DNA of 32,921 bases from Nanobdellota archaeon (GTDB taxonomy: Archaea > Nanobdellota > Nanobdellia > Parvarchaeales > Parvarchaeaceae): positions 1 to 32,921 of the forward strand of contig JAJZIX010000008.1 of the NCBI GenBank assembly GCA_021810345.1, given 5' to 3'. The first letter of the stretch is position 1. The number at the start of each line of letters is the position of its first letter. This document shows positions 8,925 through 17,641 of the stretch, piece by piece. The notes under the pieces were generated by a model. The model did not search any database. It was given only the letters and a program-made list of their open reading frames with translations, and was not told the DNA's origin. The position numbers and the translations under genes are program-made.

Positions 8925-9097
8925 TCATCGTTTCACCAGAGGCTGATAAAATCTTAAATATCATTGTATTGTGGCGCAGTATAAAATCCTAAAAGCATGG
9001 GCATTAGCTTAAGCGAAAAAGGGAATGGCTATTTGAGGTTTAAGTCGTGCCTTGATAAAAATAGCTATTTCTTATGACTTGCCGCTGCCTTGCAAAA

Positions 9098-9109
9098 ACT
9101 ATTTATTCA
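9098..9109 (+). promoter_or_regulatory. Putative TATA box for the 9129 surface-protein gene
   Basis: AAAAACTATTTATTCA, centre about 26 nt upstream of ATG 9129; consistent with a very short or absent leader. Confidence 0.5.
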
Positions 9110-9128
9110 TTCTCTCTATCTCTATTGT

Positions 9129-11471
9129 ATGAGCTCCCCACGAAGATCCCAATCAGCATTGGAGTATATGATGACGTACGGCTGGGCTATACTAGTCATT
9201 GTGATAGTTGCAGGCGTGTTATACAGTCTAGGTATCTTCTCACCTTCATCAGCAATATCCTCTACAGTCACAGGTTTCTCAAACTTGGGCAGTGTAACAG
9301 CCCAATGCATAGGAAACCAGGGCCTTACGATACAGCTGGGAGACTCAGTAGGCTATACAATACAGATAACCAACATCTCAGTATCAGCAAGCGGAAAAAC
9401 AGTGAGCATGCCCGAGCAGGCGACTATAGCCCCAAGCGGAACCAAGGTCTTCTATATCTCAAATGTCTGTCCTTCTCCAAGTTCCAGATACTCATTAAGC
9501 GTAACTGTATACTACACCGAACCTGGCCAGATATTCCCCGGCCCTTATACATCAACAGGAACTATAACCGGATCCTCCTCAAAACAGCAGATTTCGTCAA
9601 CTCCTGCCTTTGATCAAGCGATTCCTCTAACAATAACAAACAGCCAGGATAATTCGACTCCAAATCCATACCAGCAGATGGTCATAGTCCCATCGTCAGT
9701 ATACGGCGGATACGCTGCCCCCAACTTTCAGAACGTTGAATTCTTCTACTCCAATGGGAGCATAGTCCCATCATGGCTTCAGAATTATACGAGCACAAAC
9801 GCCACTTGGTGGCTCAAGCTGTCCAGCATATCCGCATCGTCATCAAAGACGGTCTATATGGGATTCGTTCCCAAATCCACAAGCCTATTCAATACAGCGA
9901 ATGACGGTGAGGCCCCCCAGCTTTCCTCAACATATGCGGAATACGATGATGGGGCTAATGTATTTGTTCATTATTTTAATTTTGCAGGAACAGCACTCCC
10001 TTCAGGATTATCTGAAAGCGGTGTTACATACACTGTCTCAAACGGTCTGAACATCACAGCGTTCGCTTCAAATAGTGCATACATAGAAATATCTGGAACG
10101 ACCTTTTCTCCTCCTATAATATTTGAAGTATATGGAAATCCGTGGTATGCAGGCACGGCAGGAGGATATGAAATCGGCGGTATAATCAATCCCGGCACAA
10201 CAAACGTCAATGTAGCTAGTATTGTAAGTTATGGGGGAGATCCGGGAATATACGGTCAGCAGAGCAATTCAGCGGGCAGTTCAGTCATTACATCAAATCT
10301 CGTCACTTCCCAGACTACGGGGATTTGGTCTTCCAACATAATATCCTCCACTTCCTCTTCATACCAGCTAAATCATGGCTTTGCTTTATCACTTACTACG
10401 GACGCTCCAACTTATTCGCTCCCTGCGGGCTTCGGAGCGGGTGGGGCTTTATCAGGACTCACAGGTACTATTACTTGGTATCGTGTCCGTACCTATCCTC
10501 CAAATGGGATAATGCCATCAGTCTCATTCGGTTACCCATCAAACATAACCAAACCTGCTAATATCCAGTCTTATGCCCCTCTAACAATCTCAAACAACCA
10601 GAATGTCTCAGTATCAAACTTCCAGCAGATGGTTAACGTGCCTTCTTCTGTATTCACAGGATACGCAAATACTGCTTCTGGCGCAGCATTTCAAAACGTT
10701 GAATTTTTCTACGCCAATGGTACTGTGATACCTTCATGGCTTGAAAACTACACCTCATCTAACGCGTTATACTGGATAAAACTTCCTTCAGTTCCAGCAG
10801 CAACTTCATTTACAGTTTATCTTGGCTTCGCTCCAACATCGACCAATCTTTTCAACACAAATAACATCGGAGAGGCCCCTCAACTTTCATCAACATATGC
10901 AGAGTACGATGACGGTGCAAACGTATTCACCAACTACTGGAATTTTGCAGGGACAACTCTGCCAAGCGGATGGACACAAGTTGGAACTGGATATTCTATA
11001 AATAATGGGTTTGAGTTTCAAAGTCCTGGAACAGCCTCGAACAATAATTATATCGAAAGCACATCTACATTTTCACAAGGAATAATTACAGAAGCGTATA
11101 TCTATCCTACTAATTTAGGCTGGGTGGGGTTCTCTCAATTTGGAACATACTCTTCCGGCGGTGTACTATTTTATTATTACCCTGGCCAAAACGGTTGGGA
11201 AGTTTATAATGGAAACCAATTACATTATACGGGAAATGATGCTGAAAACACTTATTACATTCTAAGTGCTATTACTCCTGGTTCTAGATATGCTTACCTT
11301 GCAGTTAACTATCAAATTCTCATATTATCTTCTTCTGGTTATATTGCAAATTCAAACGGTAATTTATATGTTGGTGATGGCGGAGGAACTGGAACTATGT
11401 ACTGGCTTCGTGTTCGTGCCTATCCTCCAAACGGAGTTATGCCTTCTGTGAGTTTTGGAAGCGTAAGCTAA
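9129..11471 (+). CDS. Large surface protein: class III (type IV pilin-like) signal peptide, beta domain, two DUF2341-like repeat units with lectin-like cores
   Basis: MSSPRRSQSALEYMMTYGWAILVIVIVAGVLYSLGIF; two copies of ...FQQMV.VPSSV..GYA...FQNVEFFY.NG..PSWL.NYTS.NA..W.KL...GEAPQLSSTYAEYDDGANVF..Y.NFAGT.LPSG. Confidence 0.85.
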   Translation: MSSPRRSQSALEYMMTYGWAILVIVIVAGVLYSLGIFSPSSAISSTVTGFSNLGSVTAQCIGNQGLTIQLGDSVGYTIQITNISVSASGKTVSMPEQATIAPSGTKVFYISNVCPSPSSRYSLSVTVYYTEPGQIFPGPYTSTGTITGSSSKQQISSTPAFDQAIPLTITNSQDNSTPNPYQQMVIVPSSVYGGYAAPNFQNVEFFYSNGSIVPSWLQNYTSTNATWWLKLSSISASSSKTVYMGFVPKSTSLFNTANDGEAPQLSSTYAEYDDGANVFVHYFNFAGTALPSGLSESGVTYTVSNGLNITAFASNSAYIEISGTTFSPPIIFEVYGNPWYAGTAGGYEIGGIINPGTTNVNVASIVSYGGDPGIYGQQSNSAGSSVITSNLVTSQTTGIWSSNIISSTSSSYQLNHGFALSLTTDAPTYSLPAGFGAGGALSGLTGTITWYRVRTYPPNGIMPSVSFGYPSNITKPANIQSYAPLTISNNQNVSVSNFQQMVNVPSSVFTGYANTASGAAFQNVEFFYANGTVIPSWLENYTSSNALYWIKLPSVPAATSFTVYLGFAPTSTNLFNTNNIGEAPQLSSTYAEYDDGANVFTNYWNFAGTTLPSGWTQVGTGYSINNGFEFQSPGTASNNNYIESTSTFSQGIITEAYIYPTNLGWVGFSQFGTYSSGGVLFYYYPGQNGWEVYNGNQLHYTGNDAENTYYILSAITPGSRYAYLAVNYQILILSSSGYIANSNGNLYVGDGGGTGTMYWLRVRAYPPNGVMPSVSFGSVS
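9609..10537 (+). repeat. DUF2341-like repeat unit 1
   Basis: Translated similarity with unit 2 at both ends (FQNVEFFY...; W.RVR.YPPNG.MPSVSFG). Confidence 0.8.
10574..11465 (+). repeat. DUF2341-like repeat unit 2
   Basis: Same conserved edges as unit 1, different central segment. Confidence 0.8.
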
Positions 11472-11498
11472 GAAGCAAGAACACCGCCTTTTCTCTGT

Positions 11499-12182
11499 TT
11501 AGATAACAGACATCATCTTCTGGTCGTAAAGCGCAGAGCAAATCAGCAGGGCGATTCTTGGGTTTCCATTGGATTTCTTGTAAATCTTCTCGAATTCGCT
11601 CTCCGTGAATGGCTCGAGCCCGCTGTTAGGTTTAGTTGAGACCAGCGAGAGTCTGTTTATTATCATCTGCCTCATGTCATCCTTCTTGAGCCCGCCTAGG
11701 ACCATCTTCTCCGAGGTTTCCCCCAATTTCTCAAGGGAGGGCTGGACTCCCTCATCGCGGTTCTCTATTATGACTATGCCAAACTTCTTGGATATCGACC
11801 CGAGGAGCTGTATCACCTTGGCCTGGCTGCCCTTGTCGAGCATCTCCATATTGTTGAGGTCATCAATTATTATGAGCGTGCGAGTGTTTGTCTTTACGTT
11901 TAGGCTCCGTAGTGCGTTGTACACGCTGGGCGTGAAGTAATATTTTTGAATGTCCAGCTTCTGTGATTTCTGGAGGTCCTTGAGCACCAGGTTCATCAGG
12001 GTGCTTTTGCCTATGCCGGGTTTGCCTTCGAGTATGACTACTCCGCCTCCGTTGATCACGTCGTTTATGTACATCTGGAGCTGCACCTTCTCTTCGGTTC
12101 GGTCGACTACCTTATCATCCATTGATGATGTTATATTGACAAACGGGTTATTAGCTAGCATAATGTGCGCCTTATTATTCAA
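11499..12182 (-). CDS. Small AAA+ ATPase (Orc1/Cdc6- or ExeA/TniB-like core, no obvious winged-helix domain); start TTG 12182 or ATG 12161
   Basis: Walker A EGKPGIGKST, Walker B TLIIIDD, C-terminal ESEFEKIYKKSNGNPRIALL. Confidence 0.8.
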   Translation of the reverse strand: MNNKAHIMLANNPFVNITSSMDDKVVDRTEEKVQLQMYINDVINGGGVVILEGKPGIGKSTLMNLVLKDLQKSQKLDIQKYYFTPSVYNALRSLNVKTNTRTLIIIDDLNNMEMLDKGSQAKVIQLLGSISKKFGIVIIENRDEGVQPSLEKLGETSEKMVLGGLKKDDMRQMIINRLSLVSTKPNSGLEPFTESEFEKIYKKSNGNPRIALLICSALYDQKMMSVI

Positions 12183-12211
12183 TAGTTAGGGATTTGTTGT
12201 TATTTATATTT

Positions 12212-12667
12212 TCAGTGGGCGGATTTGATGCGTCTGTATTCGATGATCGCGACAAATAGGATCACAAGTATAGAGATGTGTCCCGCGGTGCACAGGATGC
12301 ATATGTGGTGCAGCACGAACAGCTCCGTGTAAACCAGATAGGCGACCAGGATGGCTGCGAGTCCGCTGACGAGCATAAGCAGCTTCAGAAGAAGAACCCT
12401 GCGTTTGCGGACGAATATGTAGAGATAGGACAGGACGGCTGTCACAATGAAGAACGCCAGGCCGTAGTAATACAGGTCTACGCCCCCGATTTTGGAGTAT
12501 TGGCTTGTGACAACTGCGCCGCAGTTGAGTGGCGATCCCGTGATAGTACAGGAATTCGGGGATATCACGTTGGCTGAGAATGATAGTATTAGGTAAAGCA
12601 TCGCTGCAAGCCCGATGATACTGAAAGCCAGCAAGAGGTACTGGAGCTTATTGTTTTTATGGTCCAT
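12212..12667 (-). CDS. Vitamin K epoxide reductase (VKOR)-family membrane oxidoreductase
   Basis: Four to five TMs with CTITGSPLNC and the redox CxxC motif HHICILCTAGH; YSKIGGVDLYYYGLAFF. Confidence 0.88.
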   Translation of the reverse strand: MDHKNNKLQYLLLAFSIIGLAAMLYLILSFSANVISPNSCTITGSPLNCGAVVTSQYSKIGGVDLYYYGLAFFIVTAVLSYLYIFVRKRRVLLLKLLMLVSGLAAILVAYLVYTELFVLHHICILCTAGHISILVILFVAIIEYRRIKSAH

Positions 12668-12670
12668 AAC

Positions 12671-13204
12671 CTACGCGTTTTTCTTTATGGAAGTAAGAAG
12701 CGTCTTTATCGCATGATCTATTTCTTCCACGTTTTTCGCACCAGTGCAGACTATTTTTCCCGTGCCGAACAGCAGAAATGTTATCTTTGAGTTCGCTATC
12801 TTGTATACGAGTCCGGGGAACTGCTCCGGGTTGTATTCCGTTTCGTCTACGGCGTATGCTATCTTGTTTAAATCAAGGGTTCTATTTAGGTTTCCGCTGG
12901 CAACTATGTTCTGTATGTCGATCTTCCAGCCTGGCTTTACGGTGACTTTTATCTTTTTGAGTTCCTTGATCAGCCTGCCCATCGCCATCATTATATCCTC
13001 GCGCGACCTTCCGCCCGTGCATACCAGCTTACCGCTGCCGAAAACAAGGAATGTCACATGCATGTCCAGGAACCTGTAAACCAGTCCGGGGAACTGCTCC
13101 GGGTCGTACTGCGTGTTCTGCAGTTTCTTGAGCTTGTTTAGAGGCACCGGGGTCCTGAGCGATATGCTTGCAACTATATTCTCAACTTTGTATATCTTTG
13201 CCAT
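12671..13204 (-). CDS. tbp: TATA-box-binding protein
   Basis: Two pseudo-symmetric halves with YDPEQFPGLVYRF...TFLVFGSGKLVCTGGRS and YNPEQFPGLVYKI...TFLLFGTGKIVCTGAK. Confidence 0.98.
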   Translation of the reverse strand: MAKIYKVENIVASISLRTPVPLNKLKKLQNTQYDPEQFPGLVYRFLDMHVTFLVFGSGKLVCTGGRSREDIMMAMGRLIKELKKIKVTVKPGWKIDIQNIVASGNLNRTLDLNKIAYAVDETEYNPEQFPGLVYKIANSKITFLLFGTGKIVCTGAKNVEEIDHAIKTLLTSIKKNA

Positions 13205-13205
13205 T

Positions 13206-16200
13206 TTAAGAGTACACCGATACCACAACAGTGTTGTTCAATATATTTAAATCTTGTATTTTGAGCAGTTTTTGGCCCTTCCCTTCGCTTCCATTGACCC
13301 TTCTGAGGACATCGGAAAGCACGGCTTCCTTGAGCTGGCCGTTTTCTTCTCCGTTTACTGCAATGTCAACCTTTATCTTGTCGCCCCTGCTCAGGCCAAA
13401 TTCCTTCCTTATGCTCTGGATCGCCCTTGTAACCTCCCTGCGTAGCCACAGGACCTTCACTTCATCAGTGACCGTGGAATCAAGTGCAAGCTTGCAGGCC
13501 TGGCCTGAAAATGCGGATATTTCCTGCTTTTTTGGCTTCAGCACTATCTCAGATGGAAGAATCGTGTAATCCTTCCCATCGGTGTTGAGCTTGACACCGG
13601 ATGACAGGTTGCGCATGACTGTCTCATTGGTCAGCTCGATGAATTTGGTGGTTATCTGGGTCAGCTCCTGCGGGTTGTACTTTGGCTTCAGCAGCTGGTA
13701 GTCAAGACTGGCCTCAAAATCATCAGGGTTCATTCCATAATTCACGTGCAGCACGTTGCCCAGCTTCATAAGTATGTCATCAAACAGGCTGCCGCTGTCA
13801 AAACCCGTCAGGAACACGGATGTAATCGGCCTTTTCACCGGCAGCTTCATCTTCTCTCTGGCGGCAAGCACATCCTGCAGCACGTTTAGCGTGCTGTTCA
13901 TCTTCTGCTCGATCTCCGGCGATATCAGCTCCTCTTTGACCTGAGGGAAGGGTAGAAGCATCGCGCTGCCTTTCTTTTTCAGTGAGTGCAGCGAGTAGTC
14001 CGCTATGAACGGCATGAATATTGATACGACTGGGATAGTCTCCAGAAATATGGACTTAAGGACATCAGCAGCCGTTTCGTCGTAGTCGTCGAATATGCGG
14101 CTTTTTGCAAGCTTTATGTAGTTCCTGCTGAAATCGTTTGTGATGAAGTCCATGAGCGCGTTTACTGCATTGTCGGTCCTAAAGCCGTCCAGACTGTTTT
14201 GGATGGTCTTCTTCGCCGAATTCCACCTTGAAAGTATCCAAAGGTCCTCCTCAGCCAGCTTGCTGGAAGCATGCCTTGATTTTGCAGGCTTGGGCAGCGA
14301 TTCAACGAGCTTTGCGACGTTGTATATGAGGTTTATGGCCCTGCCGTCGTCCTTGAGGTCGTTGAGCGAGAATGTGACAACGTCGTCTATCCTGTGCTTA
14401 AGCAGGGTCAGCCTGAGCGCGTCCCGGCTGTACCCTTCCTTTATCAGCTCCGTGAGCGGCTTGTAGTTTCCCTCGCTTTTTGACAGCTTGTTCCCGTTCT
14501 CGCCCACAACAAACCTGTGCATAGCCACGTTATTGAACGGAAGCTTTCCTGTCATTATGTATCCCATAACCAGGAGCGAGTAGAACCAGCCCCTTATCTG
14601 GTCGTTTCCCTCGGTTATGAAATCCGCGGGGAACCATTCACCATACTCCTTTTTGCTTTCAGGATAGCCAAGGCATGCGAAAGATGCCGATCCGGAGTCC
14701 ATCCAGACATCCATGACATCCGGCACCCTTGACATCTCGCCCCCGCACTTGCTGCATTTTATCTTGATTTTGTCAAGGCTGCCCTTGTGCAGATCCTTCG
14801 GGGTGATTTTGCTCAGTTCAGCCAGCTCTTTCTTGCTGTCTATGAAAAGCTCGTTGCCGCATGAGCCGCATACCCAAACAGGCAGGGGTGTGTTCCAGTA
14901 CCTCTGCCTTGAAATCACCCAGTCCTGTGCGTTTGAAAGCCAGCTTGCGAACATATCATGGGATATCTGAGGCGTCCAGTTTATTCCCTTTGAGACCTCA
15001 ATTAGCTTTTCCTTTATCTTGTTTATGCTGAGGAACCACTGGTCGCTCGCTCTGGATATTAGGGGCGTCTTGCACCTCCAGCAGTGCGGGTAATCGTGCA
15101 GGATCTTCTCCTTGCCGACAAGAAGCCCGGCGTTTGACAGGAAGTCTATTATCTTTTCATTGACTTTTAGCACGTTTTCGCCCTCAAGCCAGCCCGCTTT
15201 GGGTGTGAATGCGCCGTTCTCATCTATCGGTGACATTATCGGCAGTCCGTTTGCCATCCCTATCTTGTAATCTGAATCTCCATGACCCGGAGCAACATGG
15301 ACTATGCCGCTTCCCTCACCGGTTTCAACAAACGGCTTGCCGTCGTCTGACACGTAGCTGGATCCGTCTATCACTATACTTATTTTGTCCAGGTTCTCCT
15401 TTATCTGGGGCAGGTCTGCGAACGGGTGTTTGTACCTCAATCCAAGCAGCTTCTCGCCGGAAAATTCGGTTCCTTCCTCATACTCGATTCCAAGCTTTTT
15501 CAGTGCTTCCTTCCTGTCCTTTGCGATTATGTACGTTTTGCCATTGATCTTTATCTCCTGATAGGTCATTTTTGGGTTTATCGCCAGCGCGGCATTCGAT
15601 GGCAGCGTCCATGGTGTCGTCGTCCAGGCTATAAGGTACCTGCCGTCCTCAAGCTCAAATCCGACGTACACGGATGTGTCTTCTTTCTCATAGTACTTGT
15701 CTCTGATCTCGTAGTTGGACATAGGTGTACCGCAGCGCACGCAGAACCAGGTGGACTTGAATCCCTTGTAGACCAGCCCGTCTTGGTAAGCCTTCTTGAC
15801 GGCGGACCAGACAGACTCTATGTAGCTGTCTTCATATGTCCTGTAGGGCTTGTTCTGGTACCACAGAACGCCATAGTCTAGTATAAGCTTCGTGTTTAGG
15901 GCGATGTACTCCTCGACAAGCTTCTTGCATTCATCTACAAACTTTTCCTCCCCAAATTCCTTTACCTCTTTTTTGTTTTTTATCCCAAGCTTTTTCTCAA
16001 CCACAACTTCTATCGGAAGGCCGTGGGTGTCCCATCCAGGCTGGGCCCTTACTTTGAATCCCTTGAGGATCTTGTAGCGTATGATTGCGTCCTTTATGAA
16101 TATACCGAGTACCGTGCCCTCATGCACCTCGTTTGTTACGAAAGGCGGCCCGTCCAAGAAGTAGAACTTTTCCCCTTTGAGGTTTTTCTCCGAGGCCTTG

Positions 16201-16274
16201 GAGAAGAGCTTCTTCTTGCCCCAGTCGGCAGAAAGCTTTTTCTCCACTTCAGAACTATTGTAAAAATCAGCCAT
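13206..16274 (-). CDS. ileS: Isoleucyl-tRNA synthetase
   Basis: Class I synthetase: HEGT HIGH-like motif, PGWDTHGLPIE, KLSKS motif, WFCVRCGTPMSN; about 1022 aa. Confidence 0.96.
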   Translation of the reverse strand: MADFYNSSEVEKKLSADWGKKKLFSKASEKNLKGEKFYFLDGPPFVTNEVHEGTVLGIFIKDAIIRYKILKGFKVRAQPGWDTHGLPIEVVVEKKLGIKNKKEVKEFGEEKFVDECKKLVEEYIALNTKLILDYGVLWYQNKPYRTYEDSYIESVWSAVKKAYQDGLVYKGFKSTWFCVRCGTPMSNYEIRDKYYEKEDTSVYVGFELEDGRYLIAWTTTPWTLPSNAALAINPKMTYQEIKINGKTYIIAKDRKEALKKLGIEYEEGTEFSGEKLLGLRYKHPFADLPQIKENLDKISIVIDGSSYVSDDGKPFVETGEGSGIVHVAPGHGDSDYKIGMANGLPIMSPIDENGAFTPKAGWLEGENVLKVNEKIIDFLSNAGLLVGKEKILHDYPHCWRCKTPLISRASDQWFLSINKIKEKLIEVSKGINWTPQISHDMFASWLSNAQDWVISRQRYWNTPLPVWVCGSCGNELFIDSKKELAELSKITPKDLHKGSLDKIKIKCSKCGGEMSRVPDVMDVWMDSGSASFACLGYPESKKEYGEWFPADFITEGNDQIRGWFYSLLVMGYIMTGKLPFNNVAMHRFVVGENGNKLSKSEGNYKPLTELIKEGYSRDALRLTLLKHRIDDVVTFSLNDLKDDGRAINLIYNVAKLVESLPKPAKSRHASSKLAEEDLWILSRWNSAKKTIQNSLDGFRTDNAVNALMDFITNDFSRNYIKLAKSRIFDDYDETAADVLKSIFLETIPVVSIFMPFIADYSLHSLKKKGSAMLLPFPQVKEELISPEIEQKMNSTLNVLQDVLAAREKMKLPVKRPITSVFLTGFDSGSLFDDILMKLGNVLHVNYGMNPDDFEASLDYQLLKPKYNPQELTQITTKFIELTNETVMRNLSSGVKLNTDGKDYTILPSEIVLKPKKQEISAFSGQACKLALDSTVTDEVKVLWLRREVTRAIQSIRKEFGLSRGDKIKVDIAVNGEENGQLKEAVLSDVLRRVNGSEGKGQKLLKIQDLNILNNTVVVSVYS

Positions 16275-16316
16275 AATCAGAATATTAACTGCATTCGCTT
16301 AAATAGTTAGCAGTCC

Positions 16317-17477
16317 TCATACAAGCCTTGCCTGCGTAGTCTGCAGTTTCACCAGCTTGCTGCGCCTTTCTATCCCCTGCGGGAACAGCATCGATGATTT
16401 GGCAGATGACATGGCCGAGCCCAAGTCTTGAAAGCTCCTGAGCTCGTTCTTCAGCGCCTGCCTTGCACCTTCCCTGACGACCCACACCCCGAGCGGAGCA
16501 AAATACTCAGGGGTTATTTCCCTGACGCAGACAACTGAGAACTGGGAGCCGATCTCCTTGAGCTTCTCCAGGACTGCCAGCCTTATTGCGTAGTACGCCC
16601 CGGCTGTGTTCTTTACGTATTCTTTCCTCCCCTGGAACAGCTCATAGTCCCCCTCGCCGAACATGACCTCTCCAGGGTCCCGATTCCATGTCTCTAGCAG
16701 CTCGAAGGACCAGCATCCCTTTATGAATATAAATGTGTACCTGTTGCCAAGAAGCTCCCCGGATACGATTCTGTAATCCTCGCCGTATGGCAGGGCTTTT
16801 ATATCTCCAATCAGCTTCTTGCCGACAGTGTCGTCGACTGCGGTTATAGACCATTTGGTCGGCACAAGCCTTCTTTTGATGCCGATTCCGCCGACGCTGA
16901 GCATCCTGCTTATCTTGTTCTCGTCGACCTTATCAGAGTAGAGATACTGTATCCCCTCGGTTGCCTTTAGGTCTGTGTCATAGTAAATCTTCTCTATCCT
17001 TTTGTCTATCCTCACGTTGTCACTAACCTTTATCCTCTCTATCTGGGCGCCGATCGCGTGTGGATAGAATTCATTTATGTTAAGACTCGGGGTTGATACT
17101 CTGGAGACCTGGAGCTCAACCGGCACCTCGCTCTCGGACATCGTCGCAAGCGCCATCCTCTGCACGAAGTCGGCCTTTGGGTTGTTGACGCTGACTCTCT
17201 CCCTTGCGTTGATCAGCAGGGTTTTGGCGAGGAATATGCTCTTGACGTCGTACTTTTTCTCCACCCAATACCTCGGGGAGTCGTAGGCCTGCGCCCCGGA
17301 ATCATCCGTGAACAGTACTCCCAGCGAAACGTTAGGGTAATTGGCCTCGCCAACCAGCGTTGAAGGCGGCGTAAAGCCGCTGACCTCGCCCTGCTTTATG
17401 TACTTCACTATTCTCTCTATCCTAGGCTGGTTCTTTTTTATCTCCTCATATATCGACTTTACATTTACAGTTTTCAT
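16317..17477 (-). CDS. Nre-family archaeal DNA repair protein
   Basis: GFTPPSTLVGEANYPNVSLGVLFTDD; RRLVPTKWSITAVDDTVGKKL; C-terminal LQTTQARLV. Confidence 0.9.
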   Translation of the reverse strand: MKTVNVKSIYEEIKKNQPRIERIVKYIKQGEVSGFTPPSTLVGEANYPNVSLGVLFTDDSGAQAYDSPRYWVEKKYDVKSIFLAKTLLINARERVSVNNPKADFVQRMALATMSESEVPVELQVSRVSTPSLNINEFYPHAIGAQIERIKVSDNVRIDKRIEKIYYDTDLKATEGIQYLYSDKVDENKISRMLSVGGIGIKRRLVPTKWSITAVDDTVGKKLIGDIKALPYGEDYRIVSGELLGNRYTFIFIKGCWSFELLETWNRDPGEVMFGEGDYELFQGRKEYVKNTAGAYYAIRLAVLEKLKEIGSQFSVVCVREITPEYFAPLGVWVVREGARQALKNELRSFQDLGSAMSSAKSSMLFPQGIERRSKLVKLQTTQARLV

Positions 17478-17641
17478 TTTTTGTCCAGCAGCGCCTTTTT
17501 GAGTTCCCTTCGGTAAAACGCAACGCTTTCATCGCTTGAGTACTTTAAGGGGGCATTGATTATAGTCTCGCCACCGCACACATCGCATACTGTTTTGAGT
17601 GTGTACCTATTGCACTTCTGGCAGTACCTTATTCTTTTCAT
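17474..17641 (-). CDS. nop10: H/ACA ribonucleoprotein subunit Nop10 (55 aa, not in the supplied ORF track)
   Basis: Translation MKRIRYCQKCNRYTLKTVCDVCGGETIINAPLKYSSDESVAFYRRELKKALLDKK; two CxxC motifs; stop/start overlaps with both neighbours; downstream of aIF2-alpha as commonly in archaea. Confidence 0.93.
   Translation of the reverse strand: MKRIRYCQKCNRYTLKTVCDVCGGETIINAPLKYSSDESVAFYRRELKKALLDKK

Noticed and set aside
8891-9089. Possible C/D box sRNA in the intergenic region (TGATAAA/CTGA-like words)
   Set aside because: No convincing paired C/D and C'/D' boxes with correct spacing; sequence is AT-rich so short words occur by chance.
9074-9613. 179-aa ORF overlapping the pilin-signal protein start
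   Set aside because: Alternate frame of a better-supported gene; translation has no recognisable domain and no promoter of its own.
14517-16310. Several plus-strand ORFs opposite ileS
   Set aside because: Antisense shadows of a full-length, well-conserved IleRS.
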